Below, piece after piece: positions 8,670 through 18,072 of a stretch of 64,000 nt of DNA. Position 1 is the stretch's first letter, and each line of letters starts with the position of its first letter. Below the pieces are notes generated by a model, which saw only the letters and a program-made list of their open reading frames with translations, was not told the origin of the DNA and made no database searches. A program made the translations under genes and the position numbers. The DNA comes from Sipunculus nudus (lineage: Eukaryota > Annelida > Sipuncula > Golfingiida > Sipunculidae): contig JAPPUL010000081.1 of NCBI GenBank assembly GCA_026874595.1, positions 882,501 through 946,500 on the forward strand, in the 5' to 3' direction.

Positions 8670-9980
8670 TTAACGACGACGTTTGTTCATAGGAATATAC
8701 TTTTTTGTGCTTGGACCTGTATAAAGCTGTCTTGGCCGGCCAATACGAAGCGGGCTATCTTTATCTATCATCTCTTTCCAATGTGATACCCAACCTACTG
8801 TCCGCGCTAATGAAAATATAACAGTAAATACATTTATAGGTATGCCAATAGCTTTAAGAATTATACCTGAATAAAAATCAACATTAGGATAAAGCTGCCT
8901 TTCAATAAAATAATCATCTTTTAGTGCAATATCTTCCAATTCCAAAGCAATGTCAAATATAGGATCGCTAATAGAAAGGTCATTTAGAAGCTTTGCGGCA
9001 CTGTTTTTTAATATCTGTGCCCGAGGATCATGATTTTTGTAAACACGATGTCCAAAACCCATAAGCCTAAAAGGGTCATCTTTATCCTTAGCCTTTGCCA
9101 AAAACTTAGGGATGTTCTTAACACTACCAATAGCATTAAGCATTCGCAAAACAGCCTCATTAGCACCACCATGTGCAGGCCCCCATAAAGCTGTAATCCC
9201 CGAAGACACGCAGGCAAAAGGATTTGCTTGGGAACTGCCTGCAAGACGTACTGTTGATGTGCTTGCATTTTGTTCGTGATCTGCATGTAGAATTAATATC
9301 TTCTCCAAAGCATCTACCACTATAGGATTTGCTACGTACTCTTCACACGGTACGGAAAACATCATATAAAGAAAATTCTCAACATACCCAAGTGAATTAT
9401 CAGGGTATACAAACGGTTGCCCTGCAGAATATTTATAGCTACCTGCTGCAATAGTTGGCATCTTGGCAATTAGCCTATGCGCTGATACTATTCGATGATC
9501 TATATCATTTATATCTAATGAATCGTGATAAAAGGCCGACAACGCCCCTACCACTCCTACCATTATCGCCATAGGATGGGCATCTCGTCTAAACCCATTA
9601 TAAAAATTCTTTATCCCTTCATGGATCATTGTATGATAGATTATTGCATTCCTAAATTCCGAATACTCTTCCTTAGTCGGTAATTCTCCATTTAAAAGCA
9701 AATACGCCGTCTCAAGAAAATCTCCTTGCTGTGCAAGCTGTTCTATAGGATAACCTCTGTGTAACAAAACCCCATTCTCCCCATCGATATACGTTATCCC
9801 GCTCATACAACTTGCTGTTGATACAAAACCAGGATCCAATGTGAAAAAGCCAAGCTCTTTTTTTAATTCACGTATGTCTACTACCGGTGTCCCCAATGTC
9901 CCCTCTAATACCGGCAATTCTACCTTCTTGCCTGTAACGTTATCTATTATTGTTACTGTCCTCTTTTTCTTTGCATTCAT
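8670..9980 (-). CDS. gltA: Citrate synthase (type II, Gram-negative form)
   Basis: Condenses oxaloacetate and acetyl-CoA in the TCA cycle. Catalytic regions: [10 protein letters not shown] (about residue 231), [11 protein letters not shown] (about 271) and [14 protein letters not shown] (about 311). At 436 aa it matches the longer, hexameric Gram-negative type. The N-terminal region ([20 protein letters not shown]) is also typical. The ATG is preceded by AAGGT on the minus strand. It is monocistronic and convergent with the PAS gene. Confidence 0.96.
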   Translation of the reverse strand: MNAKKKRTVTIIDNVTGKKVELPVLEGTLGTPVVDIRELKKELGFFTLDPGFVSTASCMSGITYIDGENGVLLHRGYPIEQLAQQGDFLETAYLLLNGELPTKEEYSEFRNAIIYHTMIHEGIKNFYNGFRRDAHPMAIMVGVVGALSAFYHDSLDINDIDHRIVSAHRLIAKMPTIAAGSYKYSAGQPFVYPDNSLGYVENFLYMMFSVPCEEYVANPIVVDALEKILILHADHEQNASTSTVRLAGSSQANPFACVSSGITALWGPAHGGANEAVLRMLNAIGSVKNIPKFLAKAKDKDDPFRLMGFGHRVYKNHDPRAQILKNSAAKLLNDLSISDPIFDIALELEDIALKDDYFIERQLYPNVDFYSGIILKAIGIPINVFTVIFSLARTVGWVSHWKEMIDKDSPLRIGRPRQLYTGPSTKKYIPMNKRRR

Positions 9981-10423
9981 TCTTTTACCTTGTCTTCATA
10001 TATTTATCTTTCTTTATCTTACTAAATCAAATCATTAAGCTCTATTTATTACTATGCAAGCTAAAACTACTTTTTTAAAAGAGATATGTCAATTAGATTT
10101 ATTTGAAAATAAATTACATTTTATTTGCTTAATCTTTTTTACTGCATAACTCTACACTATATTAGGATAGTAGCCTTTTATTATTTTCACAATTGACTAT
10201 TTGATTGACTATTTATAGATTAGAGTATATCTTTTATTGAATACTCTAAGTAGATCTATTTAGACTGTTGTTTAAGCTTTTAGCAGCAACTGTCGAAACA
10301 ATAATCAATTTATTGAAATTAAAGTGTTGTAAATATAAATCCACGTGAATTAGAGACTGAAGATTAGAGACTGAACGAAAAAGAGAAAAGAAAAAGAGAA
10401 AAGAAAAAGAGAAAAGAGAAAAA
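9981..10423. other. 443-bp divergent intergenic region
   Basis: Lies between citrate synthase (-) and the radical SAM gene (+). For citrate synthase there is a TTGACA on the minus strand at 10092-10087, but the -10 is weak (TAGTTT). For the plus gene, a 12-bp direct repeat (ATTGACTATTTG-like, 10192-10215) contains TTGACT at 10193-10198 with TAGATT 17 bp further on. The last 45 bp are a polypurine repeat of GAAAAAGAGAAAA units abutting the ATG. No small gene was seen. Confidence 0.4.
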
Positions 10424-12025
10424 ATGAAAAAAAAACTAAATATATTGCTTATTAACCCTAAATTTCCACCAAGTTATTGGGGGAACGAATATAGTGAGTT
10501 TTTGACTGGCTATAGCTACGTATTCCCGCCTCTTGGACTTGCTACTGTTGCTGCCTTGGCACAACCTCATAATGTTACCATCTTAGATGAAAATACTACC
10601 AAAATTAATTATGAGAACATCGACCAATATGATGTCGTCGGGATCACTGGTTACATGATTCAGGCTGAACGAGAATTTGAAATTTGTACCGAACTTAAAA
10701 AACGAGGCGCTTTTGTTGTTATTGGCGGGCCTAATGCTTTCCTTATAGAAGAACGCTGTGTTGAATATTGTGATGTTTTGGTTAAGGGTGAGTCTGAGAT
10801 AATATGGCCACAGTTCCTTAAGGACTTTCAAAACGGAACATATAAACCTTTATACGAAGAGAAAGAGAAAATAGATATAAGACTTTCTCCTAAACCACGA
10901 TTTGACCTTTTAGACTTATCTTCATACTCTGCAAGCATTATTCAAACTACTCGCGGATGCCCTTTTAGTTGCGACTTTTGTGACATAATCGTTATGTATG
11001 GGAAAAGAGTACGTGAGAAACCTATTGACAGAGTTCTTGAAGAAGTTGATTCTCTTAGAGAACTTGGGAAACATAATATATTCTTTGCCGACGACAACTT
11101 CGTTGGTAACAAACGTTATGCAAAAAGACTTTTACAGGCATTAATACAATACAACAAAATGCATGGGAATATCTTTTCTTTCTATACCCAGGTTAGCATA
11201 AACCTCGCTCATGATAAAGAACTACTTGAACTGCTTCATAAAGCTCGTTTCCAGAAAATCTTTATCGGTATCGAAACCCCAAGAAAAGAAAGTCTTAGCT
11301 TTGCCGGTAAAAAACAAAACCTTAGAAACGATATGATTGAGGATGTTAGAACTATACAATCATATAACATCTTAATTATGGCAGGGATGATTGTTGGCTT
11401 TGATTTCGATGACCCAGATATCTTTCAAGAACAAATTGAGTTCTTACAAGAGGCTGGTATACCTTATGCCATGATTGGGACTCTACAGGCTATCCCTCAT
11501 ACCCCACTTTATAACAGACTTCTTAAAGAGGAGAGACTACTATTTGCTAGTACTGGCAATAATTTTGCAGCTTCCAACTTCATTCCTAAGCTTATGACTA
11601 TGAAACAACTTTTAGAAGGCTATGTTTGGTTAGCTAATAAGCTTTATACTATTGACAATTTTAAAGAACGAATGCTTAACAATATTAAAGCTTTTAAACT
11701 AAAGGCTGTTGTCCCTTCTCAGAAAGTTAGAATAAGGTATAGGGAGCTAAAAATATTCCTTAAAACTCTACTTTATACCTTGCTTAGATTTAGGCACTTG
11801 ATGGCATTTTCTAGAATTTCTGTTGCTATTTTACGCAAGGTACCAAGTTACTTTCCTCAATTCGTAACATTTTATCTTGGATATGTGCATATATCAAAAT
11901 ATCTTAAAAAACATGCCCCATCCAAAAGAGATATTAAAGAGCTTTGTAACAAAATTAATACCGTTAAAGAGAGTGTTCAAGATACTGTGCCTTCTAATAT
12001 AAAATTGAGCAACACTAAAGTTTAA
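10424..12025 (+). CDS. B12-binding radical SAM protein (HpnP/DUF4070-like)
   Basis: 533 aa. The N-terminal cobalamin-binding Rossmann domain (about 1-150) is followed by a radical SAM core with the cluster motif CPFSCDFC (CxxxCxxC, near residue 180), then FADDNFVGNK and GIETPRKESL. The order and the segment ATVAALAQPHNVTILDEN resemble the DUF4070 group that includes hopanoid C-2 methylase HpnP; the true substrate is unknown. Codons end mostly in T or C, unlike the A-ending codons of genes such as ftsZ. It stands alone on the plus strand inside a minus-strand block, preceded and followed by polypurine repeats. Confidence 0.8.
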   Translation: MKKKLNILLINPKFPPSYWGNEYSEFLTGYSYVFPPLGLATVAALAQPHNVTILDENTTKINYENIDQYDVVGITGYMIQAEREFEICTELKKRGAFVVIGGPNAFLIEERCVEYCDVLVKGESEIIWPQFLKDFQNGTYKPLYEEKEKIDIRLSPKPRFDLLDLSSYSASIIQTTRGCPFSCDFCDIIVMYGKRVREKPIDRVLEEVDSLRELGKHNIFFADDNFVGNKRYAKRLLQALIQYNKMHGNIFSFYTQVSINLAHDKELLELLHKARFQKIFIGIETPRKESLSFAGKKQNLRNDMIEDVRTIQSYNILIMAGMIVGFDFDDPDIFQEQIEFLQEAGIPYAMIGTLQAIPHTPLYNRLLKEERLLFASTGNNFAASNFIPKLMTMKQLLEGYVWLANKLYTIDNFKERMLNNIKAFKLKAVVPSQKVRIRYRELKIFLKTLLYTLLRFRHLMAFSRISVAILRKVPSYFPQFVTFYLGYVHISKYLKKHAPSKRDIKELCNKINTVKESVQDTVPSNIKLSNTKV

Positions 12026-12239
12026 AGTGAAGCAAAAAGGAGCAAAAAGGGGCAAAAAGGAGCAAAAAGGAGCAAAAAGGGGCAAGAAGGGGCAAAAAGG
12101 GGGACTAGCAAAGGGGGCTATAGCAGAGAGAACTATAGCAGAAGACCGACCAGGGAGAGGAGCAATATCGGAGAGGCCGTCCAATCGGAGACTTAGAAAA
12201 AGGAACTTAGAAAAAGAGACTTAGAAAAAGGAACTTAGA
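12026..12239. repeat. Polypurine repeats between the radical SAM gene and dsrP
   Basis: 12026-12116 holds GGAGCAAAAA/GGGGCAAAAA units directly after the radical SAM stop. 12190-12239 holds four ACTTAGAAAAAGGA units. Read on the minus strand the second set is CTAAGTTCCTTTTT, and its first copy contains the dsrP stop codon (GTC TAA), which recurs in each later copy. A 65-codon plus frame here (12027-12224) is low-complexity K, G and Q and is not called. Confidence 0.85.
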
Positions 12240-13566
12240 CCTCTTCTGAATCGGCATCTATATTATTATTTATATTATTGTCATCTACTGCAAGAGTTTC
12301 TCGGGGAAGTAAGCTAAACCATCTCAAGCCAAGAACAAAAGCTAAAGCTACAAATCCCAAAATACCTAAAGCTTGTACAAGCTCAGCAAAACTTATATTA
12401 TAAGAAGCAATGCCTCCTAAAGAGGTATTGGCAAGCCTATCTACTGCTTCCATAAATACCTTCGCACCTGGTACAAGTTCTGGTCTAAATGTCTGCCCCG
12501 GTATAACGATAATATAGCGCTCACAAAGTACTCCTATTACAACCATAATCGATGCTATATTTACCCATGTAAGATATTTTGAAAGACGTTTAGTATATAG
12601 TATCAAAGCCGGAATTACCGTCCCAACAAGCATAAGACCTATCCAAAATACAATGTGATGTATTGACCCCGCCTCGCCAAGACTAAAAAACATACTTAGA
12701 TTTCCACTCTCCAAAACATCATGAAAATTCTCGCCAAATAAAAAGAACCATTCAGCCTCACGAGATTTTGGTATATATGACCTAAAAAGGTTTTCAACAA
12801 GAATAAAATAGAAAACTATCAATATGAAAACTCGAAGCAAACGTGATAAGGAAAATATTATTTCTTTATTATAAGGTCTTGAGAATGAATTGAAGGCTAG
12901 TTGTATAACAAGGATTATTAACGCCGTGCCGGAGGAGAGGGCAGCGGCTACAAAGGATGGTGCCAGTAATGGTGATTCATAAAGTTCCCTCGGTACAGAG
13001 CCAAATATATATCCGGTGCCGCTATGCACTAAAATCGCCCATAAAACCGCTATTAAACCTATAGTTGATACTAATTTTGTTTTGCCATAAAACATTGCAA
13101 CTAAGTAGGATATTCCTATTATTATATACGATGAGTACAAAAATGAATTTATTGAGAACATTGATGTCGGATTTAGATAGATAAATGGATTTATAAACCT
13201 ATCCGGCCGCCCCCAGTCAAGCATTATTGACAGCAACGCTGCTATTATTAATACCACCGAAAGAAATGCTCCTATCCGAGAAAATGGCTTATACTCTGTT
13301 TTATTAAATACTGACGATAAGGCTGATATTACTAAAGACCCCGCGCTTAGTCCTATATAAAATATTGCCATTATTATAGATAATCCCCAGGGCACTCGAC
13401 TGCTAAGCCCGCTTAACTTCCCCAATACCGGATGCTCAAAGCCTAATCCATGCGTATACATTAAATGTGTTACGTAGCCTCCACTAAGTATTAATAACGA
13501 CATTATTAACAAAAATATATAATAGCTTTTACTCGCTCGTATCTGACCATATAATTCCTCTCTCAC
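12235..13566 (-). CDS. dsrP: DsrP, NrfD-family membrane subunit of the Dsr complex
   Basis: Quinone-interacting integral membrane subunit of DsrMKJOP, which links the quinone pool or periplasm to DsrC/sulfite chemistry. 443 aa with about ten hydrophobic helices. It shows the NrfD-type segment GHLMYTHGLG-like near the N-terminus and the conserved MLDWGRPDRFINPF. The GTG start is preceded by AGGAGAAAATAGATAA. It is the last gene of the dsr block, 41 bp after dsrO, with a leader made of repeated ribosome-binding sites. Confidence 0.9.
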   Translation of the reverse strand: MREELYGQIRASKSYYIFLLIMSLLILSGGYVTHLMYTHGLGFEHPVLGKLSGLSSRVPWGLSIIMAIFYIGLSAGSLVISALSSVFNKTEYKPFSRIGAFLSVVLIIAALLSIMLDWGRPDRFINPFIYLNPTSMFSINSFLYSSYIIIGISYLVAMFYGKTKLVSTIGLIAVLWAILVHSGTGYIFGSVPRELYESPLLAPSFVAAALSSGTALIILVIQLAFNSFSRPYNKEIIFSLSRLLRVFILIVFYFILVENLFRSYIPKSREAEWFFLFGENFHDVLESGNLSMFFSLGEAGSIHHIVFWIGLMLVGTVIPALILYTKRLSKYLTWVNIASIMVVIGVLCERYIIVIPGQTFRPELVPGAKVFMEAVDRLANTSLGGIASYNISFAELVQALGILGFVALAFVLGLRWFSLLPRETLAVDDNNINNNIDADSEEV

Positions 13567-13570
13567 TTAT

Positions 13571-13606
13571 CTATTTTCTCCTGTCTATTTTCTCCCGTCT
13601 ATTTTT
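13571..13606 (-). repeat. Tandem ribosome-binding-site repeat in the dsrP leader
   Basis: On the minus strand GAAAATAGACGGGA, GAAAATAGACAGGA and GAAAATAGATAAGTG follow one another. Each 14-15-bp unit brings its own GGGAG or AGGAG Shine-Dalgarno-like core and a TAG. The dsrO TAA lies just before the array. Confidence 0.65.
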
Positions 13607-13607
13607 C

Positions 13608-14387
13608 TTACAGCCCTATATATAATACCTTCGGCTTAGTTCCTAAATCTTCCCTCAAACCTTTTAGCATCGCCACATCACCCCTCTTTCGCAAATATTT
13701 CGATATCTTTGTATTTGGATTACTTATATCTCCAAATACCATAGCTCCCTCCGAACAACTCTCTACACATGCTGGAACTGGCTCCTCTCCTTCTATCTTA
13801 GCTTTGTCTATCCTATGTGCACAAAAATTACAAGACTCCGCAACCCCATGCATTCGCTTCGGGTACAAGGGATTTATATCGTCATTCAAGGTCTTCTCAT
13901 TTTCTACAAAGTTAAATACTCGTACATCATAAGGACAGCCTATTACGCAATATCTACAGCCTATACATCTATGCTTGTCTACGTCTACTATCTTATCTGG
14001 TCGCTGGAATGTCGCTTCTACTGGACATACCAACGCACAAGGCGGATTCTCACATTGATTGCAAAGCATAGGTGCATTGATTCGGATACTCTTTCCTTCA
14101 ATCTCCTTTACTACCACCGCCTTCCTTATCCATCTAAGATCTTCGTGCACATTGTTTTCTGTATGGCAGGCACTAACGCATTTGTCACAACCTTCTTTAC
14201 ATGCTTGTGTGTCTATTATCATTCGCCATTCCGGCTGCTTTTCATTTGACCCTTCACTCGTCTCACTCCCACTTACCTGGCCCTTCAATATACCACCCCC
14301 AACCGCAACCCCAAGCCCTACTACACCCCCTGCTTGCAAAAACTTACGCCGAGCCATATTTGCTTTACTAATTTCTTTATCTCCCAT
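13608..14387 (-). CDS. dsrO: DsrO, periplasmic Tat-exported ferredoxin subunit
   Basis: Iron-sulfur subunit of DsrMKJOP on the periplasmic side. ATG at 14387 is chosen because a perfect AGGAGG lies just upstream and the twin-arginine signal (MARRKFLQAGG) then falls at residues 11-21. A longer frame to 14498 only adds a translated repeat. Cysteine clusters CKEGCDKCVSACH, CNQCENPPCALVC, CIGCRYCVIGC and CNFCAH fit several [4Fe-4S] centres. 259 aa from this start. dsrJ lies upstream and dsrP downstream, in one direction. Confidence 0.9.
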   Translation of the reverse strand: MGDKEISKANMARRKFLQAGGVVGLGVAVGGGILKGQVSGSETSEGSNEKQPEWRMIIDTQACKEGCDKCVSACHTENNVHEDLRWIRKAVVVKEIEGKSIRINAPMLCNQCENPPCALVCPVEATFQRPDKIVDVDKHRCIGCRYCVIGCPYDVRVFNFVENEKTLNDDINPLYPKRMHGVAESCNFCAHRIDKAKIEGEEPVPACVESCSEGAMVFGDISNPNTKISKYLRKRGDVAMLKGLREDLGTKPKVLYIGL

Positions 14388-14461
14388 TCTTTCCTCCTGC
14401 TTTTTCCTCCTGCCTTCCACCCCTGCCTTCCGCCCCTGCCTTCCGCCCCTGCTTTCCACCC
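14388..14461 (-). repeat. Leader repeat with duplicated AGGAGG before dsrO
   Basis: Minus-strand units GGCAGGAGGAAAAA and GCAGGAGGAAAGA give two consecutive Shine-Dalgarno cores before the dsrO ATG. Further upstream are three units of GGCAGGGGCGGAA type. All are polypurine. Confidence 0.75.
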
Positions 14462-14544
14462 CCCCAAACATCCTTATAGCATAAATTCCAATATACAATG
14501 CATTTACAACTTCTATCTAACTCCTGCCCTATTTGTCTTCTACC

Positions 14545-14997
14545 CTATCTGTCCGCCTTCTCCATCCATCTCTTCCACTCAGACTCTGTATCAGGATAAA
14601 AATGACACGCAAAACATCCCGTCTTTTCATTCACTGTCGAAACTCCTACATACTCATGGCATCTATCACAAAACTTTGCCTTGCTCCTATGGCATTGTAC
14701 GCAACTTGCAAGACCCACTTCTCTACGATCTCCTTCCCGTACCGCTTTGTCTCGTACGCTCTTTGCTTTATTAGGGATTAGTCCAGGATGTGATAATATA
14801 TCTCCATGATTCGATACTATGTATTCCTTCTCCTTAATATCATTCATGTTTGCTTTATAATCACCAACAACGCATACACTACCATTTGTTACTGCTTTCT
14901 CAAGTTTTGGCTTCTTTGCTCTGCCAAGTCCTGCCATTAACATAAATCCCATAAGCAAAACTAATATCAATATAAAACCTATTTGTCCACCTTGCAT
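14545..14997 (-). CDS. dsrJ: DsrJ, triheme cytochrome c
   Basis: Periplasmic c-type cytochrome of DsrMKJOP. It has an N-terminal membrane anchor (about residues 6-25) and exactly three CxxCH haem motifs: CVQCH, CDRCH and CFACH in the C-terminal half. 150 aa, the family size. It lies between dsrH and dsrO. Confidence 0.92.
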   Translation of the reverse strand: MQGGQIGFILILVLLMGFMLMAGLGRAKKPKLEKAVTNGSVCVVGDYKANMNDIKEKEYIVSNHGDILSHPGLIPNKAKSVRDKAVREGDRREVGLASCVQCHRSKAKFCDRCHEYVGVSTVNEKTGCFACHFYPDTESEWKRWMEKADR

Positions 14998-15146
14998 CTA
15001 TTTATTAACCTTTTCCTATAACCTCTTTTTCATCTACAAAATCCATTACATAACATCCAGTCCATAAACTTCTTTATAAACATTCTTTATAAACATTCTT
15101 TAATAAGTCCATTAAAATAAGTGCATTAAAAACCATTTATTAAATC

Positions 15147-15440
15147 TTAAAGCCAGCTATGTACCTTATCCTTTGATACCAAATCTACAAACCCTTCGTA
15201 ATCTATCACCTTTACTCCTTCATACGCTTCTTCTATCCCTCGCGCCTTCATATCCTCGGATAATGCGTATATCTCAACTCTCACTCTATTACTATTTATT
15301 AGCTCATCACAACTACTCCCTCGCATAACTCCAAGTACTCCATCCTCGTATAATAATACCTTGTCGCCTTCCTTTGTGTAGTTAAAACACGTTTTTAAAT
15401 TATTTGAACTGAATGGCGATTTATTAACTAAATGTAACAT
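15147..15440 (-). CDS. dsrH: DsrH (TusB-like sulfurtransferase subunit)
   Basis: 97 aa. MLHLVNKSPFSSNNLKTC followed by KVLLYEDGVLGVM is the family pattern. In the DsrE2F2H2 hexamer this subunit helps hand persulfide sulfur to DsrC. AGGAG precedes the ATG by about 9 bases. It is immediately downstream of dsrF. Confidence 0.88.
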   Translation of the reverse strand: MLHLVNKSPFSSNNLKTCFNYTKEGDKVLLYEDGVLGVMRGSSCDELINSNRVRVEIYALSEDMKARGIEEAYEGVKVIDYEGFVDLVSKDKVHSWL

Positions 15441-15504
15441 CTTTTTTCTCTCCTTTTATAACCTTTTGTAATATTACCCTTTATGCTTTCTTTTTTAACA
15501 GCTC

Positions 15505-15933
15505 TTAAAACGGTAAGAGTATTTCTTGTTCGTGCATTATGTCTATTAGCTCTTTGCGACCCTTTATCATTAGATTTATATCTATTAAATCTTCTCGCTT
15601 AAGTCCACGCTCTTTTAGCGATTCCTCTTCTACGTATAGCTTTTCTACTTCGTAATCTTCAAGTGCAAAATATGTCTTCATAAAACCTTTTATCCCTATC
15701 CCTTCTGTGTCTTGACCCCTCTTAATCGCGTATACTCCATCCCCCACAAATAACATGCTTACATCTTGTTCATAGGCTGCTGTTATTAATACCACCTCAA
15801 GCCCTTCATAAGAATATATTGAACCGTGTGGACTCCGGTGCATCACAAACATCATCTTCTTCTTTTCTATACCTTCACCTTCTAAATCTTCCTCCATCTG
15901 TTCTTCCATCTGTTCCTCCATCTGGTCTTCCAT
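15505..15933 (-). CDS. dsrF: DsrF (TusC-like sulfurtransferase subunit) with repeated N-terminus
   Basis: The core from about residue 27 (MFVMHRSPHGS) through VSMLFVGDGVYAIKRG is DsrF/TusC. The ATG at 15933 has an ideal AAGGAGG five bases upstream, so the acidic extension (MEDQ and MEEQ repeats) is probably translated. The 12-bp repeat also repeats an in-frame ATG at 15921, 15909 and 15897, and one copy carries GGAGGA before an ATG, so shorter isoforms are possible. 142 aa from the first ATG. Confidence 0.85.
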   Translation of the reverse strand: MEDQMEEQMEEQMEEDLEGEGIEKKKMMFVMHRSPHGSIYSYEGLEVVLITAAYEQDVSMLFVGDGVYAIKRGQDTEGIGIKGFMKTYFALEDYEVEKLYVEEESLKERGLKREDLIDINLMIKGRKELIDIMHEQEILLPF

Positions 15934-16078
15934 CTGTTCCTCCTTGCTTTTTTAACCTCTTTATCTATTACCTCTTATCTATTACCCCTTACCCTCTTTC
16001 CCCTTCTTTCCCCTTCTTTCTTTCTTCTCTTACAATACAATATAAGCTATTTAGCACGTTAGCTTAGCCGCCATTAGC

Positions 16079-16441
16079 TTAGCCCCCAAACGTTATTAGC
16101 TTGTCAGCTTTTACCCCCATCTCTACAAGCTGCCCTAACCCCGATATCTTTGTGTTTGCAACAAGTACGTCGTTTGTTATCCCCCGTCGCTTTGCTGCTG
16201 CTATACATACTATTATCTCCCCATCCTTAAGACGTTCTCCTAGCTCTGACCACCTCTTCCCTATATGTCTGTCGTCTTGGGGCGGCTCCATTAACTTTGT
16301 TGTGTTTAATACTCCGTCATTATAGAAAAATAATCCCACTAGCTCATGGCCTTTTTTTAGTGCCGCTTCTATAAAATTATAGGCACTGTCTCCTGCTTGG
16401 TGATTATAGGGACCCTCTTGCACCAGTACTGCAAACTTCAT
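16079..16441 (-). CDS. dsrE: DsrE (TusD-like sulfurtransferase subunit)
   Basis: 120 aa. It begins MKFAVLVQEGPYNHQAGDSA and carries the conserved active-site region IIVCIAAAKRRGI, whose Cys is the persulfide-accepting residue in the family. It ends GVKADKLITFGG. It forms the DsrEFH complex with the next two genes. The stop region GGC TAA GCTAA is echoed once or twice downstream. Confidence 0.92.
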   Translation of the reverse strand: MKFAVLVQEGPYNHQAGDSAYNFIEAALKKGHELVGLFFYNDGVLNTTKLMEPPQDDRHIGKRWSELGERLKDGEIIVCIAAAKRRGITNDVLVANTKISGLGQLVEMGVKADKLITFGG

Positions 16442-16548
16442 CTCTTTTTTAAAACCTCCTCCTTTCTTATTCTCTTCGTTTTTAACTTATAATCTATTAA
16501 ATCTATTAGCTGTCCTTATATCGCTTAATTACCACCCTCTCTTTACCC

Positions 16549-16579
16549 CCTTTTTGCCCCTTTTTGCCCCTTTTTGCCC
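16549..16579 (-). repeat. 11-bp repeat after dsrK
   Basis: Three GGGGCAAAAAG units on the minus strand directly behind the dsrK stop. The same unit type occurs after the radical SAM gene at 12026-12116. Confidence 0.7.
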
Positions 16580-16580
16580 T

Positions 16581-18062
16581 CTAAAGCTCTATCGCATTGC
16601 TTATTAATTGATGTACTCCCCCCACCATCTCGCGAGGAATGTCATAATATGGCAGCACTGTTGTAAACTGGGCCTTGCATATTGCGCATATCATTGCCAT
16701 ATAATTTACCCCTTCACGCTCCATAACCTGCTTTAATGCCGTTACTCGCGGCAAGGCTCCTTGTACTCTAAGATCCATTATCTCTTCACTCAATAAGCCC
16801 CCTCCTCCACCGCAGCAGAATGTCTTTTCGTGTGTTGTTTCCGGATCCATCTCTACAAACTTGTTGCATGATGCCTTTATTAACGCTCGCGGATACTCAA
16901 ACTGTCCACCCGGCCTCTCTCCCATCCTTGAGGCCCGTGCTACATTACATGAATCATGCATCGTTACTACATATTCATCATTCCTTTCCTTATCAAGCTC
17001 AAATGCCCCTCTTTGAAGCAAGTCATACGAATACTCGCATATGTGAGTCGGCGTTGAGTATTCAGGATCCAGATAGTCAAAGGGACCTATTAATGTATTC
17101 CAATAGCTATATCCCACCCGCCATGCATGCCCGCATTCGCCTACTATTATCCGCTTTACTTTAAATTCTCGCGCTATCTTATCTATCCTTTCCGCTACCG
17201 ATTTTAAATGATCTACTGTCCCTAAAAATAAACCAAAATTAGCAAACTCTGAGGCATATGAACTCAAGGTCCAGCTTATTCCTGCTTTATGAAACACTTT
17301 CGCATAGCCCATTAAACCCAGTATGTGTGGCTCTGAGAACAAGTCTGCTGAGGGCGTTACCAATAAAACATCTGCTCCCTCCTTATCAAGTGGGATCTTT
17401 ATATCTTTTCCCGTCTCCTCTTTTAAATCCTCCTCCAGCACCTCTATTGTCCCTTCAAGCGCCGGCTGTGGTATCCCTAAATTGTTACCTACTGTTTCTA
17501 CCTTCCCCAGTATCTCAAGTGTATATTTTTGCCCTACTCCTATCGTATTCATTATCTCGCGACTTGCCATCGTTATCTCTGCTGTGTCTATCCCATACGG
17601 ACAAAATACTGAGCACCTTCTACATTCTGAACATTGATAAAAATATGAATACCATTCCTCAAGCAAGTCTTCTGTTAAATCCGACGCTCCTGCCCATTTG
17701 CCAAATATCTTTCCCGCTAGTGTATAGTATTTTCTATATACCTTCCTAAGCAGATCCTGTCGCGCTACCGGCATGTTCTTTGGATCTCCTGTCCCCAAAA
17801 AATAATGGCATTTATCTGTGCATGCACCACATTTTACACATATATCAAGAAAAACTCGCAAAGACTTCCGCTCATTTAAAAGCTCTCCTAACTTAAATAT
17901 TGCTTTCTCTTTCCAATCTGATGGCCGCTCCTCAGGCAAACCAAATGCCGCTAAGTGTTTATCCTTTGCGGGATGACACTTATAATGAGATGTTGCTCCC
18001 TCTTCTATCTTCGGTATCTCTATTTTTTCATGCACCTCAGGTATATTTGTTGGCTTTGCCAT
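16581..18062 (-). CDS. dsrK: DsrK, cytoplasmic heterodisulfide-reductase-like Fe-S subunit
   Basis: Catalytic subunit of DsrMKJOP that reacts with the DsrC disulfide or trisulfide. 493 aa. Two ferredoxin-type clusters, CVKCGACTDKC and CSECRRCSVFC, are followed by HdrD-like CCG regions (GECGHAW, FCCGGGGG) and the late CAICKAQ. The ATG is preceded by AGGAGTAGGGAT, which overlaps the end of dsrM, so the two are translationally close. dsrEFH follows, rather than dsrL or dsrJ as in other dsr clusters. Confidence 0.94.
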   Translation of the reverse strand: MAKPTNIPEVHEKIEIPKIEEGATSHYKCHPAKDKHLAAFGLPEERPSDWKEKAIFKLGELLNERKSLRVFLDICVKCGACTDKCHYFLGTGDPKNMPVARQDLLRKVYRKYYTLAGKIFGKWAGASDLTEDLLEEWYSYFYQCSECRRCSVFCPYGIDTAEITMASREIMNTIGVGQKYTLEILGKVETVGNNLGIPQPALEGTIEVLEEDLKEETGKDIKIPLDKEGADVLLVTPSADLFSEPHILGLMGYAKVFHKAGISWTLSSYASEFANFGLFLGTVDHLKSVAERIDKIAREFKVKRIIVGECGHAWRVGYSYWNTLIGPFDYLDPEYSTPTHICEYSYDLLQRGAFELDKERNDEYVVTMHDSCNVARASRMGERPGGQFEYPRALIKASCNKFVEMDPETTHEKTFCCGGGGGLLSEEIMDLRVQGALPRVTALKQVMEREGVNYMAMICAICKAQFTTVLPYYDIPREMVGGVHQLISNAIEL

Positions 18063-18072
18063 ATCCCTACTC

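Noticed and set aside
12027-12224. 65-codon plus-strand ORF of Lys/Gly/Gln repeats
   Set aside because: Pure low-complexity polypurine translation overlapping repeats; no ribosome-binding site beyond composition.
14388-14498. N-terminal extension of DsrO
   Set aside because: It would bury the Tat signal 48 residues in and ignore the perfect AGGAGG before 14387; the extension is translated repeat.
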